64,000 nucleotides of DNA from Aeromonas eucrenophila (GCF_000819865.1 NZ_CDDF01000018.1:124001-188000); one strand, 5' to 3'. Shown: positions 46,033-55,842, counted from the first letter of the stretch. Numbers and translations: made by a program. The notes: generated by a model not told the origin, from the sequence alone.

Positions 46033-47010
46033 TCACCAATCCGGCATCAGGCTCAGCGGCGGAGCCTTCAAGGCCTCCAGCTGATCGTGCAGGGTGGCGA
46101 TCTGCTGGTGCCAGTAGTGGTCGCTGTTGAACCAGGGGAAGTGGCGGGGGAAGGCCGGATCTTCCCAGCGTCGGGCCAGCCAGGCCATGTAGTGGACGAT
46201 GCGCATGGCCCGCAGGGGCTCTATCAACGCCAGCTCCCGCGAGTCGAACTCCATGAACTCCTCGTAACCCGCCAGCAGGGTATCGAGCTGGATCAGTTGC
46301 TCGTTGCGATCGCCGCTGAGCAGCATCCACAAGTCCTGAATGGCGGGACCGGTGCGGCAGTCATCCAGATCCACGAACATGGGACCGTCGCGCCACAGTA
46401 TGTTGCCGGGGTGGCAGTCCCCGTGCAGGGAGATCTGGGCCACGTCCAGGGTCATGGCGTCGCACACGTGGCGGATCAGCTCATCCAGCACCCCGAAGAA
46501 CTGCTTGGCCAGTCCGCTCGGTACCCACTCCCCGGCCGCCAGCAGCTGACGCGGCTCGTGCAACATGCTCTCCACATCCAGCCTGACCCTGTGATGGAAC
46601 GGCCGGCTGGCACCTATGCGGTGGATGCGGCCGAGGTAACGCCCCACCCACTCCAGCTGCTCCAGGTTGTCCACCTCGAACTGGCGACCGCCGACACTCT
46701 GCCAGATGGCGAAGGGGTAGCCCTGATGCTCCAGCAGGGTTTCGCCAGCGAAGCTCAGGGGCGCCGCTACCGGGATCTCGGACTCGTTGAGGCGAGCTGC
46801 GAAGCCGTGCTCCTCCAGGATCTGGGCCCGGCTCCAGCGGCCGGGACGATAGAATTTCACCACGTAGCGGCGGCGATCTTCGTCCTGAAACTGGTAGACC
46901 CGGTTCTCGTAACTATTGAGTTCGATGAGGCCGGAATCGATGCGCAGGCCGCTGAGATCGATAGCATCCATGATGAGATCGGGATTGAGGTCGGAATAGT
47001 TGAAACGCAT
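46033..47010 (-). CDS. srkA: Stress response kinase A (YihE)
   Basis: A 325-residue choline-kinase-like Ser/Thr protein kinase (E. coli SrkA, 328) that counters stress-induced death pathways. Seen: LNSYENRVYQFQDEDRRRYV near 33, the catalytic loop LHGDCHPGNILWRDG near 196, and the metal aspartate in MFVDLDDCRTGP. ATG 47010 is preferred because the alternative at 47022 lies directly after a terminator-like stem. Gene order with dsbA is conserved from E. coli. A copy of its 3' end follows. Confidence 0.95.
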   Translation of the reverse strand: MRFNYSDLNPDLIMDAIDLSGLRIDSGLIELNSYENRVYQFQDEDRRRYVVKFYRPGRWSRAQILEEHGFAARLNESEIPVAAPLSFAGETLLEHQGYPFAIWQSVGGRQFEVDNLEQLEWVGRYLGRIHRIGASRPFHHRVRLDVESMLHEPRQLLAAGEWVPSGLAKQFFGVLDELIRHVCDAMTLDVAQISLHGDCHPGNILWRDGPMFVDLDDCRTGPAIQDLWMLLSGDRNEQLIQLDTLLAGYEEFMEFDSRELALIEPLRAMRIVHYMAWLARRWEDPAFPRHFPWFNSDHYWHQQIATLHDQLEALKAPPLSLMPDW

Positions 47011-47028
47011 GTCATCCACCATGAGAAA

Positions 47029-47046
47029 GGGGCGCTGTTGCGCCCC
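47029..47046 (-). terminator. Terminator-like hairpin between ccoG and srkA
   Basis: Perfect 7-bp stem ggggcgc / gcgcccc with loop tgtt; followed on the minus strand by ctttctc, a weak T-run. It probably ends ccoG transcription partly. Confidence 0.55.
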
Positions 47047-47109
47047 ATTCTATCTCAACACTGCCCCAGATGGCGGCTAAAACTCACCCGCCATCTCGCG
47101 CACCAGCCG

Positions 47110-48558
47110 TCACAACCGGCTGATAAACTTGCTGGCCTGACGCAGAGAGCCCTTGCTGTCATCCGCGGCGGCCCCTTCCCGTTTGAGCACGAACTGGATA
47201 TCCAGGGTCGGCTTCTTCAGGTTGAAGGGATCCACCGCCAGACTGACCGGCAGGGTGTAGATCTCGCCCGCCTTCAGGGTCACCTCCCGTGGGCCGAACC
47301 ACTGGTATTCCGGCAAGCCTTCCACGTCCAGCTGGTAGCGCTGGGGCTGCAGGGTCTTGTTGAGGATCTTGAGGGTATAGGTGTTCTCGATGAGCCCCTC
47401 GCTGTTCTCCCGGAACAGCTGGTTGCGATCCCGCAGTATGTCGAGCCCCATGGGCATGATGGACATGGCGTTGTAAACGAAGACCCCCAGCATGATCACC
47501 ATCACCAGGCCGTAGCCGAGCAGCTTGGGCCGCGCCACCTGAGTGGAGTTGTGGGCCAGCTTGTGTTCGGTGGTGTAGCTGATGAGCCCCTTCGGATAAC
47601 CCATCCTGTCCATGGTCTGGTCGCAGGCATCGACGCAGGCGCCGCAGTTGATGCACTCGTATTGCAGGCCGTCACGGATATCGATGCCGGTCGGGCAGAC
47701 CTGGACGCAGAGATCGCAGTCGATGCAGTCCCCCAGCCCCAGCGCCTTGGGATCCGCCTTGCGAGCACGGGGGCCGCGCGCCTCACCACGCTTGGCGTCA
47801 TAGCCGACGATGTAGGTGTCCTTGTCGAACATGGCGGACTGGAAGCGGGCATAGGGGCACATGTGGATGCACATGATGGCGCGCATCCAACCGGCGTTGC
47901 CGTAGGTACAGGCGGCGAAGAACAGCGCCCAGAAGATGACCCAACCACTCGCCTGCAGGGTGAAGAAGTCCGGCACCAGCTGATACACGTCCTGGAAATA
48001 GGCCACGAAGGTGAGGCCGGTGCCCAGCGACAGCAGGATCCAGGCCAGGTGCTTGGCCCCCTTGCGGGCCAGCTTCTCGCCGCTCCAGGGGGCGGCATCC
48101 AGCTTGCGGCGCTTGTTGGCGGAGCCTTCCAGCTTCTCCTCAAACCAGATGAACATGAAGGTCCACACCGTCTGCGGGCAGAGGTAGCCACACCAGACCC
48201 GGCCGAGGAAAGTCGTCACGAAGAAGAGGGCGAAGGCGGCGATCATGAAGACCCAGGCGAGCAGGGTCAGATCCTGCGGCCAGATGGTGGCACCGAAGAT
48301 GTGGAACTGCTGGTGCTCGAGATCGAACAGCACGGCCTGACGGCCGTCGTAGCGCAACCAGGGCAGGGCGACAAAGAGGGCGACGAAGAACCAGCCCATG
48401 GCCTTGCGCACCCGCTGCCAGTAGCCGGTCTGGGATCTCACATAGATGCGGTTGCCCGGATTGAACCTGTCATCGCTGGCTTTGAAGGTGTTGGGATTGA
48501 AGGTCCCGGTAACATCGCCGGTGACATCCTTGATATCGATCTTGTCCTGGTCGGCCAT
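47110..48558 (-). CDS. ccoG: Cytochrome c oxidase accessory protein CcoG (RdxA/FixG)
   Basis: A 482-residue membrane iron-sulfur protein that helps mature cbb3-type oxidase, acting as a copper reductase. About five membrane segments are visible between 52 and 225 and one near 355. WCGYLCPQTVW is the conserved membrane motif. Two ferredoxin motifs, DCIDCDLCVQVCPTG and CINCGACVDACDQ, bind 4Fe-4S clusters. A C-terminal Ig-like domain follows. ATG 48558 is preferred over an in-frame GTG at 48576. cbb3 oxidase genes are not in the window. Confidence 0.95.
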   Translation of the reverse strand: MADQDKIDIKDVTGDVTGTFNPNTFKASDDRFNPGNRIYVRSQTGYWQRVRKAMGWFFVALFVALPWLRYDGRQAVLFDLEHQQFHIFGATIWPQDLTLLAWVFMIAAFALFFVTTFLGRVWCGYLCPQTVWTFMFIWFEEKLEGSANKRRKLDAAPWSGEKLARKGAKHLAWILLSLGTGLTFVAYFQDVYQLVPDFFTLQASGWVIFWALFFAACTYGNAGWMRAIMCIHMCPYARFQSAMFDKDTYIVGYDAKRGEARGPRARKADPKALGLGDCIDCDLCVQVCPTGIDIRDGLQYECINCGACVDACDQTMDRMGYPKGLISYTTEHKLAHNSTQVARPKLLGYGLVMVIMLGVFVYNAMSIMPMGLDILRDRNQLFRENSEGLIENTYTLKILNKTLQPQRYQLDVEGLPEYQWFGPREVTLKAGEIYTLPVSLAVDPFNLKKPTLDIQFVLKREGAAADDSKGSLRQASKFISRL

Positions 48559-48672
48559 TGCAGCACATCGCTCCACTTATATTGTTATGAAGCAGATTAT
48601 ATCTTAAACAACCTGCTAATTGTGTGGGTTAAATGTATCTATAGTTCGAGTGCCGTCGCAATTTCGGGTAAC

Positions 48673-48709
48673 AAAAAAGGCCCGTCGCCAGTTGACTACG
48701 GACCTTTTT
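48673..48709 (-). terminator. Terminator after yihD
   Basis: Stem aaaaaagg(c)ccgt / acgg(a)cctttttt with a longer loop and T-runs on both strands. Confidence 0.75.
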
Positions 48710-48753
48710 AGAGATTCTTTTGAAAACCTGCCAGCTTCCCGTCGGGGCAAGCT

Positions 48754-49017
48754 TTACTTGATGCCGCGGGCCTTGAGCAGGGCTTCCTTGAAGTCGGGAA
48801 CATGGTCCTTGGCAAGCCCGGGGATCAGCGCCTGCTTGTCCGCATCCCGCATCTTGAGGTGGTAGATCAGCATGTCATCGGTCAGCTCGGACAGGGCGCC
48901 CTCATAACCGGCTTCCGCCGCCAGCTTGGTGATGAACTGCACCAGGCTGAGGTCCTGTTCCTTGATCCAGGCGGGCTGCAACAGCTCCAGCAGCTCTTCG
49001 ATACGATGGCATTGCAT
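48754..49017 (-). CDS. yihD: YihD family protein (DUF1040)
   Basis: An 87-residue soluble protein matching YihD (89 in E. coli), start [20 protein letters not shown] and ending [11 protein letters not shown]. Function unknown. In E. coli it precedes srkA-dsbA directly; here ccoG lies between. GAGGTCG precedes the ATG. It has its own terminator. Confidence 0.92.
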   Translation of the reverse strand: MQCHRIEELLELLQPAWIKEQDLSLVQFITKLAAEAGYEGALSELTDDMLIYHLKMRDADKQALIPGLAKDHVPDFKEALLKARGIK

Positions 49018-49047
49018 AGACGACCTCTCTCATCTGTCTTTTGAAAC

Positions 49048-50202
49048 TCAGGCAACCTTACCCATCAAGGCTGCTTCGATACGATCCCGCCCATTATGCT
49101 TGGCCTGATAGAGGGCCGCATCCGCTTTTTGGATAAGCTCGGCGATGGAGAGACTCTGGTCAGGCACCAGAGTCGCCACTCCGAAGCTGCAACTGACCCG
49201 TCCCGAGACCCGGGATTGCTGATGCGGGATGCCCAGGGCGCGCAGGGCGGCGCGTACCTGCTCGGCGATCTGGACGGCCCCCTGCTGGCTGGTGCAGGGC
49301 AGCAGCAGGGCGAACTCCTCCCCACCGTAACGGGCGGCCAGATCGTCCTCCCGCCGCAACACTTCCGCCAGCAGGCCCGCCACCTCTTGCAGACACTGGT
49401 CCCCCAGCTGGTGACCATAGTGATCGTTGAACTGCTTGAAGTAATCCACATCCACCAGCACCAGCGACAGAGGCGCTCTGGCGCGCTGGCAGCGACGCCA
49501 GGCCCGTGCCAGAGAGTCGTCGAGGTGAGCGCGATTGGCGATGCCGGTCAGCCCGTCCAGGCGGGAGGTGAGCTTGAGGTGTTCGGAGACCGCCTTGAGC
49601 TCGGCCACCAGATCCGCATTGGAGAAGCGGTGATAGAGGGAGGCGACCTGATCTCGCCGCAGCCGGCGCAGCAGGGTCGGCAGAAACACGAACAGGTAAC
49701 CCGCCAGCATGCAGGAGACGATCCGCTCCTGCTCGTTGCCACCGCTGAGTTCGAACAACATGGCAAACCCGAGCGGCAGCACGGCGCCATAGAGGGTGCG
49801 TCGGCTGCCGAACAGCATGATGGCGCTGCCGGTGAGGATCAGGCTGGCGAGCATCATCATGGCTGCCCTGTAGGTGTCGGGCAGCTTGTCCATGTAGAGC
49901 AACACCCCGAGCGCCCAGACGATGGAGGTGATGGTCACCCCGATAAACAGCTCGCGCTCCAGCACCGGCAAGGGGAGCTGTGCCAGTCTTGGCCGGCGCC
50001 AGCGCAGATGCCACCAGCGTCCCAGCAGCAGCAGGCAGACCAGTCCAAGCCAGCCCAGCGCCTCCCTGGCCGGCAGGTAATCGTGGAACAGCAGGCTCCA
50101 GCTGATCGCCATCAACCCCAGACAAGGCAGGCTGAAGGAGGCATGGGTGTAGAGCTGGACCATGATGGCCTGCCTCACCTGACGTGTCACACTCTGAGTC
50201 AA
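49048..50202 (-). CDS. Membrane-bound diguanylate cyclase (GGDEF)
   Basis: A 384-residue enzyme making cyclic di-GMP. Six hydrophobic segments fill residues about 20-190 as a membrane sensor. The GGDEF domain begins SRLDGLTGIANRAHLDDSL near 217, with LVLVDVDYFKQFNDHYGHQ and the active-site ARYGGEEFALLLP. The product-inhibition site RxxD is intact (REDD, five residues before GGEEF). There is no ATG at the 5' end; TTG 50202 has a strong AGGGAG seven bases upstream. An ATG 39 bases later is the alternative. Confidence 0.93.
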   Translation of the reverse strand: MTQSVTRQVRQAIMVQLYTHASFSLPCLGLMAISWSLLFHDYLPAREALGWLGLVCLLLLGRWWHLRWRRPRLAQLPLPVLERELFIGVTITSIVWALGVLLYMDKLPDTYRAAMMMLASLILTGSAIMLFGSRRTLYGAVLPLGFAMLFELSGGNEQERIVSCMLAGYLFVFLPTLLRRLRRDQVASLYHRFSNADLVAELKAVSEHLKLTSRLDGLTGIANRAHLDDSLARAWRRCQRARAPLSLVLVDVDYFKQFNDHYGHQLGDQCLQEVAGLLAEVLRREDDLAARYGGEEFALLLPCTSQQGAVQIAEQVRAALRALGIPHQQSRVSGRVSCSFGVATLVPDQSLSIAELIQKADAALYQAKHNGRDRIEAALMGKVA

Positions 50203-50284
50203 CTGCGTACTCCCTGTACAATAGCCGACCAGTTTAGCACTCCCTCTTCCGGGCCAACAATCAATCGGCCGCTATTAAGCTGCC

Positions 50285-50383
50285 ACTCAGCCGCACTCCA
50301 GATCGTCGAGCATTATGAGCACGCAGGGCTCTGGCTTAACCGCGCTCTAGTTCGTCGAGACTGAAGCACTATGGGCTGCTGGC
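50285..50383 (-). repeat. Two extra diverged copies of the cueR 3' end
   Basis: The gene's last codons, stop included, recur with a period of 48-49 bases. Copy 2 ends CFSLDELERG-stop, and its LDELERG codons differ from cueR by four silent changes only; an in-frame TAG lies just upstream. Copy 3 ends LDDLECG-stop. A fourth, weaker trace may start near 50233. The segment lies between cueR and the diguanylate cyclase gene and holds no gene. Confidence 0.8.
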
Positions 50384-50773
50384 TTAGCCGCGCTCCAGCT
50401 CGTCAAGGATGGGGCACTCCGGGCTCGCATCCCCGTGGCAGCAACCCACCACCTCCTCGAGGGAGGCCAGCATGGCCTGCAGGCCGGCGATGCGGGTACG
50501 CAGATCCACAATCTTCTCCTGGGCCAGCTTCTTCACCTGGGCGCTGGTCCTGTGCTCGTCCCGGTAGAGCGCCAGCAACTCCTGGCACTCCTCCAGATTG
50601 AAGCCGGTCTCCCGCGCCCGCTTGACGAAGCGCAGCTCTCGCAGAGCCCCGTCGCTGTAGCTGCGGTAGCCGTTGTCGCTGCGCACCGGCGCCGAGATGA
50701 GGCCGATGCTCTCGTAGTAGCGGATGGTCTTGGCGGTCAGTCCCGTCGCCTTGGCAACCTTGCTGATGTTCAT
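50384..50773 (-). CDS. cueR: Copper-responsive MerR-family regulator CueR
   Basis: A 129-residue MerR-type activator (E. coli CueR, 135). Seen: the winged helix MNISKVAKATGLTAKTIRYY, RSDNGYRSYSDGALRELRFV, a long dimerisation helix, and the Cu(I)-binding loop with two cysteines spaced as in CueR (CCHGDASPECP). It should activate copA from the 19-bp-spaced promoter at 53224-53254. It lies 10 bases after copA on the same strand, so the regulator is autoregulated with its target. Its 3' end is repeated twice downstream. Confidence 0.95.
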   Translation of the reverse strand: MNISKVAKATGLTAKTIRYYESIGLISAPVRSDNGYRSYSDGALRELRFVKRARETGFNLEECQELLALYRDEHRTSAQVKKLAQEKIVDLRTRIAGLQAMLASLEEVVGCCHGDASPECPILDELERG

Positions 50774-50783
50774 CGATGACTCC

Positions 50784-53195
50784 TTAGATGTGCGGGTGAG
50801 CGCTGACACGGTTGCCCGCCTTGGGCCGCCAGCGTTTCAGTAACAGGGAATTGCTCAATACGGTGATGCTGCTGAGCGCCATGGCCGCCCCCGCCAGCTC
50901 GGGGCTGAGGTAGCCCAGTGCCGCCAGCGGAATGCCGACCACGTTGAACACGAAGGCCCAGAACAGGTTCTGCTGTATGGTGCGCCAGGTCGCCGCCGAG
51001 ATGTCGATGGCATCCGCCACCAGCCGCGGGTCAGATCGCATGAGAGTGATGGAGGCGGTCTCCATCGCCACGTCGGAGCCGGAGCCCATGGCTATCCCCA
51101 CGTCGGCCGCCGCCAGCGCCGGGGCATCGTTCACCCCGTCCCCCACCATGGCCACCAGGCCGTCAACTTGATTGCGCAGCGCCTCCACCTTCTCCACCTT
51201 GCCGGCTGGCAGCACGGAATCGAAAGCACCGTCCAGCCCCAGCTTGGCGGCGATATGGGCCACCGGCGCCGGTGCATCGCCGCTTACCAGCCAGCTGGCG
51301 ATGCCGCGCTGACGCAGGGTCGCGATGGCCGCCGGACTCTCTGGCCTCAGGGTATCCGCCAATGCGGCTATGCCGACCGCCACCCCGTCGATGGCGACCC
51401 AGACCCGGGTCGCTCCATCGTTGCCAGACTCGGCATCCGGCTCGGCTTTTTCCGGCATGGGGATCCCGAGTGCAGCCAGCAGGGAGGGGTTGCCGATGGC
51501 AACAGAGTGACCCGCCACCTTGCCGAGGATACCGGCGCCGACACGCACCTCCACCTCATCCGGCTGGGGCAGGCTGGCGCCCTGCACGGCCTCCCGCATC
51601 GCCAGCGCCAGCGGGTGTTCGCTAGCCTGTTGCAGGGCGGCGGCCAGGCGCAGCTGCTCCTCGTTGCCGCTCCAGCTCGCCAGCACGGGCCGACCCTGAG
51701 TGAGAGTGCCTGTCTTGTCGAAGATCAGCGCCTTGATGCCGTGAGCCTTTTGCAGGGTATCCACGTCTTTGATCAGAATGCCGTGACGGGCCGCCACCCC
51801 GGTACCGGTGACGATGGCGGCTGGCGTCGCCAGCCCAAGGGCACAGGGACAGGCGATAACCAGCACAGCCACCGCCGCCAGCAGCGCCTGACCGAAGTCG
51901 TTGCTATAGGCGTACCAGGCCAGCAGGGTGAACAGGGCGATGGCCATCACCACGGGCACGAACACGGCGGAGACCCTGTCCACCAGCTGCTGCAGCGGGG
52001 CCTTGCCCATCTGGGCATTCTCCACCAGGGCGATGATCTTGCTGAGGCTGGAATCCTCCCCCACTGTGGTGGCTTCGATCTCCAGCACGCCGGATCTGTT
52101 GATGGCGCCCCCCAACACGTTGTCACCCGGGGTGCGCAGCACCGGCAGGCTCTCGCCGGTGAGGATCGACTCATCCAGCTCGCTCTCGCCGCTGGTGATC
52201 TTGCCATCCACCGGCACCCGCTCACCCACCAGCACCCGCAGCCTGTCGCCGCGCAGCACCTCGTCGACGGAGAGGCTCTGCCACTCTCCCCCGCGCCAGA
52301 CGGTGGCGCTCTCCGGGCGCAGGGCCATCAGCTCGCGAATGGCGGACTGGGTACTGCGTCTGGCCCGCGCCTCCAGCAGTTTACCGAGTGAAATCAGGGT
52401 GATGATGATGGCGCTCGCCTCGAAATAGAGCTTGCCGCTGGCGGCCACGCCCAGGGTCAGCAACAGGTAGAGGCTGTAGAAGTAGGAGGCGCTGGTGCCG
52501 GTGGCGACCAGCACGTCCATGTTGGCGGAGCGGTTCTTGATGGCGAGCCAGGCGCCGCGATAGAAGCGGGCCCCGATCCAGAACTGTACCGGGGTGGCAA
52601 GCACCAGCTCCAGCCAGGCGGGCAGATGCCAGGGCAGAAGCCCCGCCATGGCCAGCATCCCCACCAGCAGCGGCAGGGTCAGCAGGGCAGAGATGCTGAC
52701 CTGCACCAGCGCCTTGTGGGCGGCGGCAGACTCTTGCTCTTCCCGGGCCAGCAGTTGCTGGCGGCGGGCGCTGGCACTGCCTTGCGCCAGCTGGGCCCCG
52801 AAGCCGAGCCCTTCAATCTGCTCGCGTAACGAGGCCGGGGTCTGCACGCCGGGCACCTGGGTGATGCGGGCCTGCTCGAGGGAGAAGTTCACGTCCGCCG
52901 AGATGACCCCCGGCAGCGCGCTCAGCATCTTGTTCAGCCGAGCCGAACAACCGGCGCAGGTCATGCCAGTAATTTGAAACAACAGCGTCTCTTCGCCGTA
53001 GTCGTAACCCTGGGATTTGATGCTCTCGAGCACCGCCGGCAGCTGGGTATCCTGACTCAGCTCGATGGCCGCCTGCTCCAGCGCGAAGTTGACGGTGGCT
53101 TCGACCCCGTCGAGTTTGTTGAGGGCGGTGGTGATCCGGCTGGCGCAGTTGGCGCAGCTCATGCCGCTGATGGGAAGTTGAATGTGCATGGTCAT
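50784..53195 (-). CDS. copA: Cu(I)-exporting P-type ATPase CopA
   Basis: An 803-residue P1B-type ATPase. Two N-terminal metal-binding domains carry GMSCANC (about 11-17) and GMTCAGC (about 77-83). Eight membrane segments follow, with the ion-binding CPC in VIACPCALGLATPAA, the phosphatase motif LTGES, phosphorylation site DKTGTLTQG, SEHPLA, and GDGVNDAPALAAADVG. It exports Cu(I) to the periplasm. ATG 53195 follows GAGGAGC by seven bases. Expression should be CueR-controlled. Confidence 0.97.
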   Translation of the reverse strand: MTMHIQLPISGMSCANCASRITTALNKLDGVEATVNFALEQAAIELSQDTQLPAVLESIKSQGYDYGEETLLFQITGMTCAGCSARLNKMLSALPGVISADVNFSLEQARITQVPGVQTPASLREQIEGLGFGAQLAQGSASARRQQLLAREEQESAAAHKALVQVSISALLTLPLLVGMLAMAGLLPWHLPAWLELVLATPVQFWIGARFYRGAWLAIKNRSANMDVLVATGTSASYFYSLYLLLTLGVAASGKLYFEASAIIITLISLGKLLEARARRSTQSAIRELMALRPESATVWRGGEWQSLSVDEVLRGDRLRVLVGERVPVDGKITSGESELDESILTGESLPVLRTPGDNVLGGAINRSGVLEIEATTVGEDSSLSKIIALVENAQMGKAPLQQLVDRVSAVFVPVVMAIALFTLLAWYAYSNDFGQALLAAVAVLVIACPCALGLATPAAIVTGTGVAARHGILIKDVDTLQKAHGIKALIFDKTGTLTQGRPVLASWSGNEEQLRLAAALQQASEHPLALAMREAVQGASLPQPDEVEVRVGAGILGKVAGHSVAIGNPSLLAALGIPMPEKAEPDAESGNDGATRVWVAIDGVAVGIAALADTLRPESPAAIATLRQRGIASWLVSGDAPAPVAHIAAKLGLDGAFDSVLPAGKVEKVEALRNQVDGLVAMVGDGVNDAPALAAADVGIAMGSGSDVAMETASITLMRSDPRLVADAIDISAATWRTIQQNLFWAFVFNVVGIPLAALGYLSPELAGAAMALSSITVLSNSLLLKRWRPKAGNRVSAHPHI

Positions 53196-53223
53196 GACAA
53201 TGCTCCTCGGAGTTGACCAGCAA

Positions 53224-53254
53224 ACATTAACCTTTACTGTAAGGGTAAGCTCAA
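53224..53254 (-). promoter_or_regulatory. copA promoter with CueR-type operator
   Basis: On the minus strand TTGAGC (-35) and TAATGT (-10) are separated by exactly 19 bases, the over-long spacer of MerR-family promoters. The spacer contains the dyad accctTAC / GTAaaggt, symmetric in 7 of 8 positions. The -10 ends 28 bases before the copA ATG. Confidence 0.85.
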
Positions 53255-53281
53255 GCCGCTGTCTTCACTTTTTGTGCAAAT

Positions 53282-53312
53282 AAAATACGGCGCCTTTTGG
53301 CGCCGTATTTTG
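53282..53312 (-). terminator. Terminator after pyrE
   Basis: Stem aaaatacggcgcc / ggcgccgtatttt with a 4-nt loop and T-run in the pyrE direction. Confidence 0.88.
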
Positions 53313-53356
53313 CTCTCGATCGGAGCGACGAACTCAGGCCGCAGGCCAAGTCGTCG

Positions 53357-54010
53357 TCAGATCCCGTACTGGGCGCGGTAGGCCTGCATGGCCGCCAGTT
53401 GCTCGGCCAGCTCTGGCCGCTCTGCCTGCTGCTCTTCCAGATAGGCGATGAGATCGGCCATCTGGATGATGGCGATGATGTGGGCACCGTAGTCGCGCTC
53501 CACCTCCTGGATGGCGGAGAGCTCGCCCTTGCCCTTCTCCTGGCGATCCAGGGCGATCAGCACCCCGGCCAGCGTTGCGCCGTTGGCCTGGATCAAGTCC
53601 ATGGACTCGCGAATGGCGGTGCCGGCGGTGATGACGTCATCCACCAGCATGATGCGCCCCTTGAGCGGGCTGCCCACCAGGTTGCCGCCCTCGCCGTGAT
53701 CCTTGGCTTCCTTGCGGTTGAAGCACCAGGGCACGTCCACATCGTGCTGCTCCACCAGCTGCACCGCGGTGGCGGAGGCGATGGGGATCCCCTTGTAGGC
53801 AGGCCCAAACAGCACGTCGAATGCTATGCCCGCATCCATCAGGGCGGCGGCATAGAAACGGCCGAGGCGGGCCAGATCGCGGCCGCTGTTGAACAGGCCG
53901 GCGTTGAAGAAGTAGGGGCTCTTGCGGCCGGATTTCAGGGTGAACTCACCGAATTTGAGGACCTGTTTCTCCAGGGCGAACTCGATAAATTGACGCTGGT
54001 AGGCTTTCAT
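53357..54010 (-). CDS. pyrE: Orotate phosphoribosyltransferase
   Basis: A 217-residue enzyme of UMP synthesis (E. coli, 213). Seen: [46 protein letters not shown] near 70, and the PRPP-binding motif [17 protein letters not shown] near 119. It follows rph by 81 bases containing an attenuator, as in enterobacteria, where UTP level controls read-through. Confidence 0.97.
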   Translation of the reverse strand: MKAYQRQFIEFALEKQVLKFGEFTLKSGRKSPYFFNAGLFNSGRDLARLGRFYAAALMDAGIAFDVLFGPAYKGIPIASATAVQLVEQHDVDVPWCFNRKEAKDHGEGGNLVGSPLKGRIMLVDDVITAGTAIRESMDLIQANGATLAGVLIALDRQEKGKGELSAIQEVERDYGAHIIAIIQMADLIAYLEEQQAERPELAEQLAAMQAYRAQYGI

Positions 54011-54060
54011 TCTGGCTCCTTGCTTGTCTCGTCTTGGTGTGGGGTAAAACAGGGGGGTAT

Positions 54061-54087
54061 AAAAAACGCGGCCAATGCCGCGTTTTT
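54061..54087 (-). promoter_or_regulatory. pyrE attenuator terminator between rph and pyrE
   Basis: Stem aaaaaacgcggc / gccgcgttttt with a 4-nt loop and T-run on the minus strand, four bases after the rph stop. It occupies the position of the UTP-sensitive pyrE attenuator of E. coli, where coupled translation of rph prevents termination. Confidence 0.8.
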
Positions 54088-54091
54088 AAAA

Positions 54092-54808
<717 letters not shown>

Positions 54809-54893
54809 GGGATGGCTCTCTGGGCTGGCTGAATTGGCGCAGGAGTATAAGCCATCGTGGCCCAAATATCAGCCGCTAATACCAATACATCGG

Positions 54894-54922
54894 CTGACGC
54901 CCTGCCCCCTGCTGGGTATAAT
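54894..54922 (+). promoter_or_regulatory. Candidate sigma-70 promoter for yicC
   Basis: CTGACG and a perfect TATAAT are separated by 17 bases, ending 32 bases before the yicC ATG. Confidence 0.6.
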
Positions 54923-54954
54923 CCAGCCACACTTTATCAAGCCCGGAACAATCA

Positions 54955-55818
54955 ATGATTCACAGCATGACCGCCTACGCCCGCAAGGAACTCAAGGGCG
55001 ACTGGGGCACAGCCGTTTGGGAAATTCGTTCGGTCAACCAGCGCTATCTGGAAACCTACATCCGACTGCCGGAGCAGCTGCGCAGCCTGGAGCCGGTCCT
55101 GCGTGAGCGTTTCCGCGCCAAGCTGCAGCGCGGCAAGGTGGAGTGCAACCTGCGTTTCGAGGCCGCTCAGGCTGCCGCCAGCCAGCTGCACATCAATGAA
55201 GATCTGGCCAAGCTCATCATCGAGGGCGCCAACTGGGTGATGAAAGAAGCCGGTCAGGGTCAACTCAATCCGGTCGACGTGCTGCGCTGGCCCGGTGTCA
55301 TGGCCGCCGCCGAGCAGGACATGGACGCGGTCGCCACCGAGCTGATGAGCGGTTTCGATCTGACCATGGAGGACTTCATCGCCTCCCGCGCCAGCGAAGG
55401 GGCTAACCTCAAGGACCTGATCCAGCAGCGTCTGGACGGCATCCAGGTGGAAGTGAAGAAGGTGCGCGTGCACCTGCCCCAGATCATCGAGTGGCAGCGC
55501 CAGAAGCTCACCGACCGCCTGGCCGAGGCCAAGGTGGAGCTGGATCCGGCCCGCATCGAGCAGGAAATCGTGCTGCTGGCCCAGAAGATCGACGTGGCCG
55601 AGGAGCTGGATCGCCTGGAGATGCACATCAGCGAGACCATCAAGATCATGAAGAAGGGGGGCGCCTGCGGCCGCCGTCTCGACTTCATGATGCAGGAGTT
55701 CAACCGCGAGTCGAACACGCTGGGCTCAAAGTCCATCAACGCCGAAGTGACCCAGTCCGCCGTCGAGCTGAAGGTCCTCATCGAGCAGATGCGCGAGCAG
55801 ATCCAGAACATCGAGTGA
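54955..55818 (+). CDS. yicC: YicC family endoribonuclease
   Basis: A 287-residue protein (E. coli YicC, 287). Members are Mn-dependent endoribonucleases linked to sRNA turnover. Seen: MIHSMTAYARKELKGDWG and EIRSVNQRYLETYIRLPEQ at the start, a long helical middle, and DFMMQEFNRESNTLGSKS near the end with the DUF1732 motif. It is divergent from rph, the usual order. Confidence 0.95.
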   Translation: MIHSMTAYARKELKGDWGTAVWEIRSVNQRYLETYIRLPEQLRSLEPVLRERFRAKLQRGKVECNLRFEAAQAAASQLHINEDLAKLIIEGANWVMKEAGQGQLNPVDVLRWPGVMAAAEQDMDAVATELMSGFDLTMEDFIASRASEGANLKDLIQQRLDGIQVEVKKVRVHLPQIIEWQRQKLTDRLAEAKVELDPARIEQEIVLLAQKIDVAEELDRLEMHISETIKIMKKGGACGRRLDFMMQEFNRESNTLGSKSINAEVTQSAVELKVLIEQMREQIQNIE

Positions 55819-55842
55819 TCCCGCTTTGTTGCTGATCCTATT

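Noticed and set aside
46087-48711. Long plus-strand open frame of 874 codons
   Set aside because: It is antisense to srkA and ccoG, which have clear families. Long antisense frames are common in GC-rich DNA.
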